Positions 43,053 to 50,364 of a stretch of 64,000 nt of DNA are shown piece after piece. Source of the DNA: Kitasatospora aureofaciens (GTDB taxonomy: Bacteria > Actinomycetota > Actinomycetes > Streptomycetales > Streptomycetaceae). Positions within the stretch are counted from its first letter, which is position 1. The number at the start of each line of letters is the position of its first letter. The translations under genes were made by a program, and so were the position numbers. Where the stretch lies: assembly GCF_001188955.3 (NCBI RefSeq), contig NZ_JPRF03000022.1, positions 1 to 64,000 of the forward strand, given 5' to 3'. The notes beneath the pieces were generated by a model. It saw nothing but the letters and a program-made list of their open reading frames with translations. It had not been told where the DNA came from and searched no databases.

Positions 43053-43068
43053 AATCTTGTACAAGTTT
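43053..43068 (-). promoter_or_regulatory. Palindromic operator candidate of the MarR gene
   Basis: AATCTTGTACAAGTTT: CTTGTACAAG is a perfect 10-bp palindrome with an outer matching AA/TT. It sits in the 40-bp gap, overlapping the stop codon of the upstream AIM24 gene, ideally placed for MarR autorepression. Confidence 0.55.
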
Positions 43069-44089
43069 ACAGGCCGAAACGCCGCCCGAGTTCGCCAAGG
43101 TTACCCAGGCCCGGCTGGTTGGGGTGGTTGCCGCCGTGGCCCGGCTGGGGCGGCACCCCGCCTCCCGGGACGCCTGCCTCGGCGTCCACCCGGCCCACCG
43201 GACGCTCGGCCATCAGCTGCTCGCTGGACTGCACCAGCACCTGCCCGGCGCCAATGAACTCGAACTGGTGCTCCTCGCCCGAGGCGCCGCCGATGCCGGT
43301 CAGTCGCCGCAGGCCACCGACCACCCCGTGCAGGTAGTCGTGGTCGTAGTGGTGGCACGGCGCCGGGCAGTCCGCCCAGCCGACCAGGGCCTGCGGGTCC
43401 ACCCGGATCGGCGGCTCCACGAAGTGCACCGGCCCGTTGGAGGCGGCGACGAAGCGGCCGGTGCCGATCAGCGTCAGGAAGCCCGGGATGATCGACTGCT
43501 TGAGCCGCAGCGTCGGGTCGAAGGCGAGCAGGTTGCCGGAGCGGACGGTCAGGTTGCCGTCGTCCAGGTCGTAGGAGTTGAGGTCGTAGGCGCGGTCGGC
43601 CAGCAGCAGCTTGCCGCTGCCCTGGGCGACCACCCAGTCCGCCGCGTGCAGCGGGGAGTTGAAGTGCTGCCCGAGCATCCGGTCGACCATCCCGGCGCCG
43701 ACGCCGCGGAAGGTGATGTCGCCGTAGTAGGCGACCATCTTGCCCTTCTGCAGGAAGTAGGAGCCGTTCAGCTCGACGGCGAAGGCGTACGGGTTGACGT
43801 TGTCGTTGGCCGGCAGGGTGTACGCGTCGTGCACCACCGGTCCCTCGCCGCCGTGGGTGGTCGGCAGCGGGGCCTGCGGGCCTCCGAACTGCTCATGGGC
43901 GTAAGCCTGTTGGGGCTGTGGCTGGTAGCCGGGCGGCGGGGGAGGGGGCGGCGGGTAGTCCTGCGAACGCCCGTGGTTCGACGGCACCGGAGGCACCGTG
44001 AAGCCCGGCTGGGTGGGCTGGTCGTGCGGCGACTGGCCGTACGGGGACTGCCCGTACGACGGCTGGGGCGGCTGCGGCGGGTGGGACAT
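43067..44089 (-). CDS. AIM24 family protein with Pro/Tyr-rich N-terminus
   Basis: 340 residues. An N-terminal Pro/Gln/Tyr-rich disordered region (SYGQSPYGQSPHDQPTQPGF, YPPPPPPPPGYQPQPQQ) precedes an AIM24/TRAP-like beta-sandwich domain (VELNGSYFLQKGKMVAYYGD, GSGKLLLADRAYDLNSYDLD). A Cys/His cluster (CPAPCHHYDHDYLHG) is present only in this copy. Last of three AIM24 genes; its start overlaps the previous stop by one base (TGATG). AIM24 was named for a yeast mitochondrial protein; bacterial function is unknown. Confidence 0.82.
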   Translation of the reverse strand: MSHPPQPPQPSYGQSPYGQSPHDQPTQPGFTVPPVPSNHGRSQDYPPPPPPPPGYQPQPQQAYAHEQFGGPQAPLPTTHGGEGPVVHDAYTLPANDNVNPYAFAVELNGSYFLQKGKMVAYYGDITFRGVGAGMVDRMLGQHFNSPLHAADWVVAQGSGKLLLADRAYDLNSYDLDDGNLTVRSGNLLAFDPTLRLKQSIIPGFLTLIGTGRFVAASNGPVHFVEPPIRVDPQALVGWADCPAPCHHYDHDYLHGVVGGLRRLTGIGGASGEEHQFEFIGAGQVLVQSSEQLMAERPVGRVDAEAGVPGGGVPPQPGHGGNHPNQPGLGNLGELGRRFGL

Positions 44090-44739
44090 CAGAGCTTCTC
44101 CTCGCTCGCCTGGACGTACACCGCGCCCTGCCCGGACAGTTCCAGCTGGAACGCCTCGCCCGAGCCGCGGCCGATCATCTCGCGCCAACCGATCGCCGTG
44201 GACAGCTTGTTGCGCACCTCGCCGCGGTGCGCCACGTACGCCTGCGGGTCGACGTGCACCGGCTGGCCGGGGGTGATCGGCAGTTCGAAGACGCCGCCGT
44301 GGGCCATCACCGCGACCGAGCCGTGGCCCTCCAGCCGGGTGGTGAACAGGCCCTGCCCGCTGACCTGGCCGCGGACCATGCCCATCACCCCGCCCTGCGA
44401 GCCGAGGAACACGGTGGACTGGCGCAGCGTGCCCTCGAAGGCGAGCAGCCGGTCCGCCTCGACGAACAGGGTGTCGCCGGTCAGGTCGATCACGTGGACG
44501 TGGTGGCCGCCGTGGCCGAACATCACCCGCCCCTGGCCCTCGACGGTCATCAGCGGGGTGTCCTCGTTGGCGACCCGGCGGCCGATCATCGACATCACGC
44601 CGCCCTGGCCGCCGGTGATGTTCGGGGTGAACCGGACGTCGCCGGTGTACCCGAGCATCGCCCCGCGCTGGCTGAACAGCCGCTGGCCGGGCACCACCTG
44701 GGCCTCGACCATCTTCCCGTTGATCCGGGTGAAGCCCAT
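44089..44739 (-). CDS. AIM24 family protein
   Basis: 216 residues, the second of three tandem paralogues. Beta-rich with the family repeats: QRLFSQRGAMLGYTGDVRF, GQGRVMFGHGGHHVHVIDL, GDTLFVEADRLLAFEGTL and GQGLFTTRLEGHGSVAVM. No signal peptide or membrane helix. Start and stop overlap its neighbours by one base (TGATG), so all three are translated from one mRNA. Glycine- and methionine-rich loops (GGQGGVMSM) are notable. Function unknown. Confidence 0.85.
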   Translation of the reverse strand: MGFTRINGKMVEAQVVPGQRLFSQRGAMLGYTGDVRFTPNITGGQGGVMSMIGRRVANEDTPLMTVEGQGRVMFGHGGHHVHVIDLTGDTLFVEADRLLAFEGTLRQSTVFLGSQGGVMGMVRGQVSGQGLFTTRLEGHGSVAVMAHGGVFELPITPGQPVHVDPQAYVAHRGEVRNKLSTAIGWREMIGRGSGEAFQLELSGQGAVYVQASEEKL

Positions 44740-45377
44740 CAGACGTCACCCCCGAGGGTGACCTTCTCCGAGGGCTGGACGTACACCAGGCCCTCGCCGG
44801 TGAACTCCACCTGCACGGCCTCGCCGCCGCCCTCGCCGATCACCGTGGTCCAGCCCGCGCCCGACTTCAGGCTGCGGTGCAGGCTGCCGGTGTGCGCGAC
44901 GTAGGCGCCCGGGTCGACCCGCAGCGGCATGTCCTTGCCGACCCTCAGGATGACGGCCGGGCCGTTGGAGGTGACGGCGGCCCAGCCGTGGCCCTCCACC
45001 TTGGTGGTGAAGAGGCCGTTGCCCGAGGAGACGCCGTTCAGCCCGGTGAAGCTGGTGCCGGTGTGCAGGCCGGCCTCGGTGCACAGCAGGTTGTCCGCCT
45101 CGACGTAGAGCGTCTCCCCGTCGAGGCGGACCAGGTTGATCTCGGTGGCCTTGTCGGCGAAGTAGCAGGTGCCCTGCCCCCTCACCTCCATGACGGTCAT
45201 CCGTTCGCCGGTGAGCCTGCGGGTGACCACGCCTCGCAGGCCGTCCCCTCCGCCGGTCAGCTTCTTGAAGGTCATCTGGCCGGTGTAGGCGACCATCGAG
45301 CCGTGCCGGGCCTTGACGGCGTCGCCGCCCAACTCGACGGCGAGCACCCGCGATCCCTGGAGTCTGAACTGTGCCAC
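44739..45377 (-). CDS. AIM24 family protein (first of the operon)
   Basis: 212 residues, paralogous to the next two genes: MVAYTGQMTFKKLTGGGDGL, EVRGQGTCYFADKATEINLV, GETLYVEADNLLCTEAGL, GNGLFTTKVEGHGWAAVT. Begins MAQFRLQGSRVLAVELGG. Its upstream gap to the DUF2127 gene on the same strand is 80 bp and presumably holds the operon promoter. Function unknown. Confidence 0.85.
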   Translation of the reverse strand: MAQFRLQGSRVLAVELGGDAVKARHGSMVAYTGQMTFKKLTGGGDGLRGVVTRRLTGERMTVMEVRGQGTCYFADKATEINLVRLDGETLYVEADNLLCTEAGLHTGTSFTGLNGVSSGNGLFTTKVEGHGWAAVTSNGPAVILRVGKDMPLRVDPGAYVAHTGSLHRSLKSGAGWTTVIGEGGGEAVQVEFTGEGLVYVQPSEKVTLGGDV

Positions 45378-45457
45378 GGCCGCAATCTAGCTTCCGCCGG
45401 GGCTGCGGGGCGAGGGGGCGGGGCCCAACCGGTACGGACCCGGGACAATCGTTCGGG

Positions 45458-46261
45458 TCAGGAGCGTGCGTGGGCGCCGTGGCCGTGGCCGGGCGCCGGG
45501 ACGGCTCCGGCCGCCTGCTCGACCTCCAGCAGCGAGGCCGAGTGGCGCTCCGCCTCGAAGGCCACCACGCCGCCGCGCAGGCCGAACAGGCGCTTGGAGA
45601 GCATGATCCAGAGCACCGCCGCGATGTTCAGCAGCAGGGTGCAGATCTTCACCGCGCTGATGTGCTCGTGCAGCTCGTAGCCCTCCAGCGGGAGGAAGGC
45701 GGCGGTGGCGACCACGGTCAGGTACTCGGCCCAGCGCCGGCCCAGCCAGAGGCCGACCGCCTCGACGATCTCGATCAGCGCGTAGGCGATCATCGCGCCC
45801 GCGACGATCAGCAGGGTCTTCTTCTGGTAGCCGAAGGTCTTGCGGATCGTCTCGACGATCGGGGCGTGGTCGAGGTCCCAGTGGAAGTGGTCGGTGACCG
45901 GCTTGAAGACCGTGAGGTCCTCCTCGAAGACCCGCTGCACCGCCTCCTGACTGTTGGAGAACTTCCAGACGCCCCAGGCCATCAGGATGATGATCACGCC
46001 GCGCAGCACCCGCTCGACGGCCAGGAAGCGCAGGATGAAGAGGTCCCGCAGGGCCTTGCCGCGCGGCACCAGCGGGGCGTTCGCCGCCGGGCCGGAGCCG
46101 TGCGGGGCGCCGAGCGAGAAGTCGCCGCAGCGCAGGCAGCGCCAGGCGTCGCCGACCGCGGTGGCGGCGTGCAGTCGGGAGGCCAGCTCGGGCTCGGTCG
46201 GCGCGTAGGTGATGTGGCCGCGCTTGGCGCAGGTCCTGCGGTCCCAGTCGCGCTTGAACAT
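45458..46261 (-). CDS. DUF2127 family membrane protein
   Basis: 267 residues. A cytoplasmic N-terminus with a possible zinc site (RTCAKRGHITYAP ... WRCLRCGDFSLG) precedes about four membrane helices (VERVLRGVIIILMAWGVWKF, TLLIVAGAMIAYALIEIVEA, YLTVVATAAFLPLEGYELHE, KICTLLLNIAAVLWIMLS). The tail has a His-rich GHGHGAHARS. ATG 46261 follows GGGGGGTAG. Function unknown. Confidence 0.82.
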   Translation of the reverse strand: MFKRDWDRRTCAKRGHITYAPTEPELASRLHAATAVGDAWRCLRCGDFSLGAPHGSGPAANAPLVPRGKALRDLFILRFLAVERVLRGVIIILMAWGVWKFSNSQEAVQRVFEEDLTVFKPVTDHFHWDLDHAPIVETIRKTFGYQKKTLLIVAGAMIAYALIEIVEAVGLWLGRRWAEYLTVVATAAFLPLEGYELHEHISAVKICTLLLNIAAVLWIMLSKRLFGLRGGVVAFEAERHSASLLEVEQAAGAVPAPGHGHGAHARS

Positions 46262-46507
46262 GTGGTGACTACCCCCCGTGTGCGGTGCCGGCGGCGCCCG
46301 GTTCGGTGGGCGCGCGGGCAGCAGGATAGGGGGTGCGGGCGACGCCCCGCCGCACCCGGCGGGGTTCTGGCGCGCCGCTGTGACATCCGGCACGGTGCCC
46401 ACCCCCGGCCCTGGGCTCGGACATGTGCTCGGTGATAATGGCGGGAAGGCTTGTGAGTCGCTTCACAAGCGTGCCGCGCCTCCGACCCCCGTATTGAGGT
46501 ATCCAAC

Positions 46508-46819
46508 GTGAACAGCAGCGCCGTCCACCGCCTGCGCCTCGTATCCGCCCCCGAGGGGATCTCCTTCATCCTGCTGCTGATCTGCTCGGTGCTGAAGCGG
46601 ACCACGTCCTTCGACGCCGTGCCGGTGATGGGCATGGTCCACGGGATCCTGTTCATCCTGTACGTGATCTTCTGGATCCAGGCCTGGCAGGCGCAGAAGT
46701 GGGACGCCAAGCGCGGCGTGCTGCTGTTCGTGCTCTCGGTGCTGCCGTTCGGCGGTTTCGTCGCCGAGCGGCAGCTCGGTCGCGAGGAGCGCGGGGAGCT
46801 GCGGCCCGCGACCGCCTGA
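46508..46819 (+). CDS. DUF3817 family membrane protein
   Basis: 103 residues with three hydrophobic helices (APEGISFILLLICSVLKR, VMGMVHGILFILYVIFWIQA, GVLLFVLSVLPFGGFVAE). The conserved HG and FxxE positions of the family are kept. GTG 46508 with TTGAGG upstream. A second DUF3817 gene follows at 49839. Function unknown. Confidence 0.88.
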   Translation: MNSSAVHRLRLVSAPEGISFILLLICSVLKRTTSFDAVPVMGMVHGILFILYVIFWIQAWQAQKWDAKRGVLLFVLSVLPFGGFVAERQLGREERGELRPATA

Positions 46820-46841
46820 CCCGCTCGCGTGGACGGTCGAC

Positions 46842-46882
46842 AGGCTGCCACGGCCTCCTCTCCCAAAGGGCCGCGGCAGCCT
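46842..46882 (+). terminator. Terminator after DUF3817 gene
   Basis: AGGCTGCCACGGCC (46842-46855) with GGCCGCGGCAGCCT (46869-46882), one mismatch in 14 bp, followed by GCCGCCGTTTTCTC, an unusually T-rich trailer for this genome. Confidence 0.8.
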
Positions 46883-47001
46883 GCCGCCGTTTTCTCACCG
46901 GGAGTGGATTCGGGGTTTCGCCAGAAGCATGACAACCGTCTCCGCGGAAGAACAGGCCCCCTGAGGGGATTGGCCGGGAGTCGTCGGCCCGGACACGGCC
47001 G

Positions 47002-47040
47002 GACGCCCGGGACCTGCCCTCCAACGAGGCCCCGGGCGTC
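47002..47040 (-). terminator. Terminator of the metalloprotease gene
   Basis: GACGCCCGGG (47002-47011) and CCCGGGCGTC (47031-47040), perfect 10-bp arms, 21 bases past the stop of the minus-strand protease gene. Confidence 0.65.
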
Positions 47041-47061
47041 CTGCTCACCGCGCGCCGTACG

Positions 47062-48690
47062 TCACTTGACGTTGACGGCGCTCCAGGTCGCGGCGACGGC
47101 CGCGTACTCGGCGCTGGTGGCGCCGTACAGGTCCGCCGCGGCCTTCAGGGTGCCGGTGCGGGCCGCCGCGTAGTTGGTGGTGGAGGTGAAGTAGGTGGTC
47201 AGCGCGCGGTACCAGATCTTGGCCGCCTTGTCCCGGCCTATGCCGGCGAGGGTGGAGCCGTTGTACGTCGGGCTGTTGTAGCTGACGCCGTTGATGGTCT
47301 TGGCGCCGCTGCCCTCGGCGAGCAGGTAGAAGAAGTGGTTGGCCACGCCCGAGGAGTAGTGGACGTCCAGGCCGCCGACCGAGGAGGACCAGTAGTCGGC
47401 CGAGCGGCCGTCCTTGGACGGCTGGTCCATGTAGCGCAGCGGCTTGCCGTCACCGTTGATGTTGATCTGCTCGCCGATGAGGTAGTCCGGCTTGTCGGCG
47501 GCCAGGTTGGCGTACCACTCGACCATGGTGCCGAAGATGTCCGAGGTGGCCTCGTTCAGGCCGCCGGACTCGCCGGAGTAGTTGAGGCCCGCGGTGGCGG
47601 AGGTGACGCCGTGGCTCATCTCGTGGCCGGCCACGTCCAGCGCCGTGAGCGGGTGGGTGTTGCTGGCACCGTCGCCGTACGTCATGCAGAAGCAGCTGTC
47701 GCTCCAGAACGCGTTGACGTAGTTGGTGCCGTAGTGGACCCGGCTGACCGCGCCGACGCCGTCGTTCTTGATGCCGTTGCGGCCGAAGGTGTTCTTGTAG
47801 AAGTCCCAGGTGGCGGCCGCGCCGTACTGGGCGTCCACGGCGGCGGACTCCTGGTTGGAGACCAGGCCGTTGCCGAAGACGTTGGTGGAGTTGGCGAACA
47901 GGGTGCCGCTGCCGGAGGTCTTGTTCTTCAGGTTGTAGGTGGCCTGGCCGCCGCGGCCGGCGTCCTTCAGCTGGTACGAGGTGCCGCTCTGGGTGGTGGT
48001 CAGCGGGACGGTGCCGACGAAGACGCCCTTGCCGCTGCCGGAGGCGGTCTGCACCTGCTCGTGGGTGGAGAGCACCTGGCCGGTGGCCGCGTCGGTGACC
48101 AGCAGCTGGCTGCTCGGGGTGCCGTCGGCGCGCAGACCCTCGACGGTGGTCCGGTACGCCAGTCGAGGATTGCCGTCGGCCGCCCAGACCACCAGGGCGG
48201 CGGTGCCGGTCTGCCGGACCTCGGTCAGCGGCGCCTCGTCCTCGTCGGCGGCGATGCCGACGGTGGACTGCACGGCGCCGGTCGCCTGGGCGGCGGCCTG
48301 GTCCGCGGCGATCTCGGGAGTGAGGCTGGGCAGCGCGAGCTTGGCGCCGACGGCCTTGTCCACCGCGGTGGTCGAGCCGTCCGCCTTCTGGTGCACCACC
48401 AGGTCGCCGCCCAGCACGGGGAGTCCGGCGAACGTGCGCTCGTAGCGGAGGTGGCGGGTGCCGTCGGCGTCCACCACGACGTCCTTGGCCACCAGTTGCT
48501 CCTGGCCGCCCAGGGACAGGGCGTGCGCCACCTTGGCGGCCTGGCCGTTCGCCTGGGCGATCAGGTCGGCGTGCTGCTGGGCGCCCCGGGCCTGCGGCGC
48601 GGGGTCGGCCTGGGCCGCGACGCCCTGGACGACACCGGTCAGCAGGGCGGTGGCGGAGAGTACGGCGACTGCGGCGAGCTTTCGCTTCAC
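47062..48690 (-). CDS. Secreted M4 (thermolysin-like) metallopeptidase
   Basis: Zinc endoprotease exported outside the cell, 542 residues. Signal peptide VKRKLAAVAVLSATALLTGV with AQA-type cleavage near residue 27. An FTP/PepSY propeptide follows (ADGTRHLRYERTFAGLPVLG, ADGNPRLAYRTTVEGLRADG). The catalytic domain has HEMSH at residues 356-360 and the third ligand Glu in GGLNEATSDIFG, plus the catalytic His region GGLDVHYSSGVANHFFYLL. Start GTG 48690 follows GGAAGGA. Likely expressed during development or nutrient scavenging; two direct repeats upstream may be regulatory. Confidence 0.95.
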   Translation of the reverse strand: MKRKLAAVAVLSATALLTGVVQGVAAQADPAPQARGAQQHADLIAQANGQAAKVAHALSLGGQEQLVAKDVVVDADGTRHLRYERTFAGLPVLGGDLVVHQKADGSTTAVDKAVGAKLALPSLTPEIAADQAAAQATGAVQSTVGIAADEDEAPLTEVRQTGTAALVVWAADGNPRLAYRTTVEGLRADGTPSSQLLVTDAATGQVLSTHEQVQTASGSGKGVFVGTVPLTTTQSGTSYQLKDAGRGGQATYNLKNKTSGSGTLFANSTNVFGNGLVSNQESAAVDAQYGAAATWDFYKNTFGRNGIKNDGVGAVSRVHYGTNYVNAFWSDSCFCMTYGDGASNTHPLTALDVAGHEMSHGVTSATAGLNYSGESGGLNEATSDIFGTMVEWYANLAADKPDYLIGEQININGDGKPLRYMDQPSKDGRSADYWSSSVGGLDVHYSSGVANHFFYLLAEGSGAKTINGVSYNSPTYNGSTLAGIGRDKAAKIWYRALTTYFTSTTNYAAARTGTLKAAADLYGATSAEYAAVAATWSAVNVK

Positions 48691-49189
48691 GGACGAGTCC
48701 TTCCGGGAAACCGCGTGTGGGCGCGGTCGCACCGCGTCCCGGGGGCCGGGGTCGGCACCTGAGGGGCGGGACGGGCACTGACGTGCGAGGACCCCGAGCG
48801 GTCGTGCGGCTGCCACCGGTTGGGTGGGGGTGGTGGCTGTCGAACGGGGTTGGCGGAAAGCATGACAATCGAGCAAATCAAATGACAGGTCTTCCTCATG
48901 AATTGGCCAAGTCCCGCCAAGACGAAGCATTGTGAACGGGAGGACAAAGCGGATCATTTACCCGGACTTTCAGCGGGTTCCGGACCGAACCGAGGCCTGG
49001 TAGCGGGGCGTTCGCTCATCGGACGGTCAACCCCGGTACGTGCGAAGCGCGTTGCCGTCCGTTCACACCGACGCAATGTCCAGGTATGGACCTGGCCGTC
49101 CGATTGGCGGGATCCCGCCACCGTGTCGTGCTTGTCCACCATCAGGACAGCTGGTAGCGCACGTCCCGTCCGCCGGTACGGTTGAGGAC
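48691..49189. other. Intergenic region metalloprotease / MarR
   Basis: 499 bp between divergent genes. It contains an AT-rich stretch (about 48860-48960) with two direct ATGACA repeats exactly 20 bp apart (48862-48867, 48882-48887; TGTCAT on the protease strand) and an inverted repeat at 49080-49095. No gene is supported. Confidence 0.45.
49080..49095 (+). promoter_or_regulatory. Inverted repeat upstream of second MarR gene
   Basis: CCAGGT-ATGG-ACCTGG, perfect 6-bp arms, about 95 bases before the MarR start. Operator-sized, but position relative to the promoter is unknown. Confidence 0.3.
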
Positions 49190-49762
49190 GTGGCCAAGCC
49201 CCTCGCACTCGACTTCGACCCGATCGCCCGCGCCGACGAGCTCTGGGCCCGTCGCTGGGGCACCGTGCCCTCGATGGCGGCGATCACCTCGATCATGCGC
49301 GCGCACCAGATCCTGCTGTCCCGGGTCGACGCGGTGCTCAAGCCGTACGGTCTGACCTTCGCCCGGTACGAGGCGCTGGTGCTGCTGACCTTCAGCCGGA
49401 CCGGTGAGCTCTCGCTGTCCAAGATCGGCGAGCGGCTGATGGTCCACCCGACCAGCGTCACCAACACCGTCGACCGCCTGGAGCGGGCCGGCCTGGTCGC
49501 CCGCCGCCCCAACCCGCTGGACGGCCGCGGGGTGCTCGCCACGATCACCGGGCGCGGCCGCGAGGTGGTCGAGGAGGCCACCCGCGAGCTGATGGCGATG
49601 GAGTTCGGGCTGGAGGAGTACGGCCCCGACCAGTGCCGCCAGGTGTTCGAACTGCTCAAGCCGCTGCGGGTCGCCGCCGGGGACTTCGCCGAGCCGGGCG
49701 ACGGGGTCGAGGACCAGGCCGTCGAGGGGGCTGCCGAGGGGGCTGCTCGGAAGCGGCCGTGA
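49190..49762 (+). CDS. MarR-family transcriptional regulator
   Basis: 190 residues. Winged-helix core: QILLSRVDAVLKPYGLTFAR, LSLSKIGERLMVHPTSVTNT (helix-turn-helix), RLERAGLVARRPNPLDGRGV (wing). Start chosen at GTG 49190 giving MAKPLALDFDP; it is preceded by GAGGAC with short spacing and by TACGGT, so the mRNA may be leaderless. The longer open frame upstream is not coding. C-terminal ~25 residues are acidic and disordered. DUF3817 gene follows 76 bp downstream. Confidence 0.88.
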   Translation: MAKPLALDFDPIARADELWARRWGTVPSMAAITSIMRAHQILLSRVDAVLKPYGLTFARYEALVLLTFSRTGELSLSKIGERLMVHPTSVTNTVDRLERAGLVARRPNPLDGRGVLATITGRGREVVEEATRELMAMEFGLEEYGPDQCRQVFELLKPLRVAAGDFAEPGDGVEDQAVEGAAEGAARKRP

Positions 49763-49838
49763 GGACGGCTACCCTCGTGGGAGCGGTGCGCGGATCCGGG
49801 CGTACCGGCCGAAACTGCCGAGCGAGGCGAGGAAGAGT

Positions 49839-50177
49839 ATGAAGGCGACCCCCCTGCTGGGCTGGTACCGCGGCCTGGCCATTGCGACCGGTTGCGCACT
49901 GCTGGTGTTCTGCGGCTTCATGGTCGCGAAGTACGGCTTCGGTGCCGCCGAGGACCTGACCACCTACGTCGCGATGCTGCACGGCTACCTGTACATCGGG
50001 TACTTCGTGGTGACCTTCCTGCTCGGGCAGAAGCTGAAGTGGCCGCTCGGCCGGCTGGTGCTGACCCTGGCGGCGGGCTGCATCCCGTTCCTGTCCTTCG
50101 TCTTCGAGCGCAAGGTGGCCCGTGAGGCCGCCGAGCAGCTCCCGGCGGGCGGCGCCCGCCAGCCGGCCGGCGTCTGA
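49839..50177 (+). CDS. DUF3817 family membrane protein
   Basis: 112 residues, paralogue of the gene at 46508. Helices: YRGLAIATGCALLVFCGFMV, YVAMLHGYLYIGYFVVTFLL, LVLTLAAGCIPFLSFVFERK. The HGYLYIGY segment matches the conserved region of the family. Downstream of a MarR gene in the same direction. GAGGAAGAG precedes the ATG. Function unknown. Confidence 0.88.
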   Translation: MKATPLLGWYRGLAIATGCALLVFCGFMVAKYGFGAAEDLTTYVAMLHGYLYIGYFVVTFLLGQKLKWPLGRLVLTLAAGCIPFLSFVFERKVAREAAEQLPAGGARQPAGV

Positions 50178-50190
50178 GTCGAGAAGCTCC

Positions 50191-50233
50191 GCGAGGGCGC
50201 TCCGTTCCCCGATGGGGGCGGGGCGCCCTTCGC
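50191..50233 (+). terminator. Terminator after DUF3817 gene
   Basis: GCGAGGGCGC (50191-50200) pairs with GCGCCCTTCGC (50223-50233) with one bulged T, starting 14 nt after the stop. Confidence 0.6.
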
Positions 50234-50269
50234 GTTCCCCGATCGTCACCGTTCCGCGGCGGGCCGCCG

Positions 50270-50317
50270 TCGACAACTACTAGGACGTCCGAGTAAATTG
50301 CCAGGACGTCCTAATAG
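50270..50317 (+). promoter_or_regulatory. Promoter and twin palindromic operator of icmA
   Basis: Two GGACGTCC palindromes (50283-50290 and 50304-50311) are exactly 21 bp apart. They are also the inner ends of a large inverted repeat: CTACTAGGACGTCC (50277-50290) and GGACGTCCTAATAG (50304-50317), 13 of 14 matching. A promoter fits across it: TCGACA at 50270-50275, an 18-bp spacer, TAAATT at 50294-50299. A dimer or tetramer bound here would block RNA polymerase. Confidence 0.55.
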
Positions 50318-50364
50318 CTGTGCCGCCCGGTGCCGTGGCGGCCGTACGGAGCGGAGTTCGGCCC

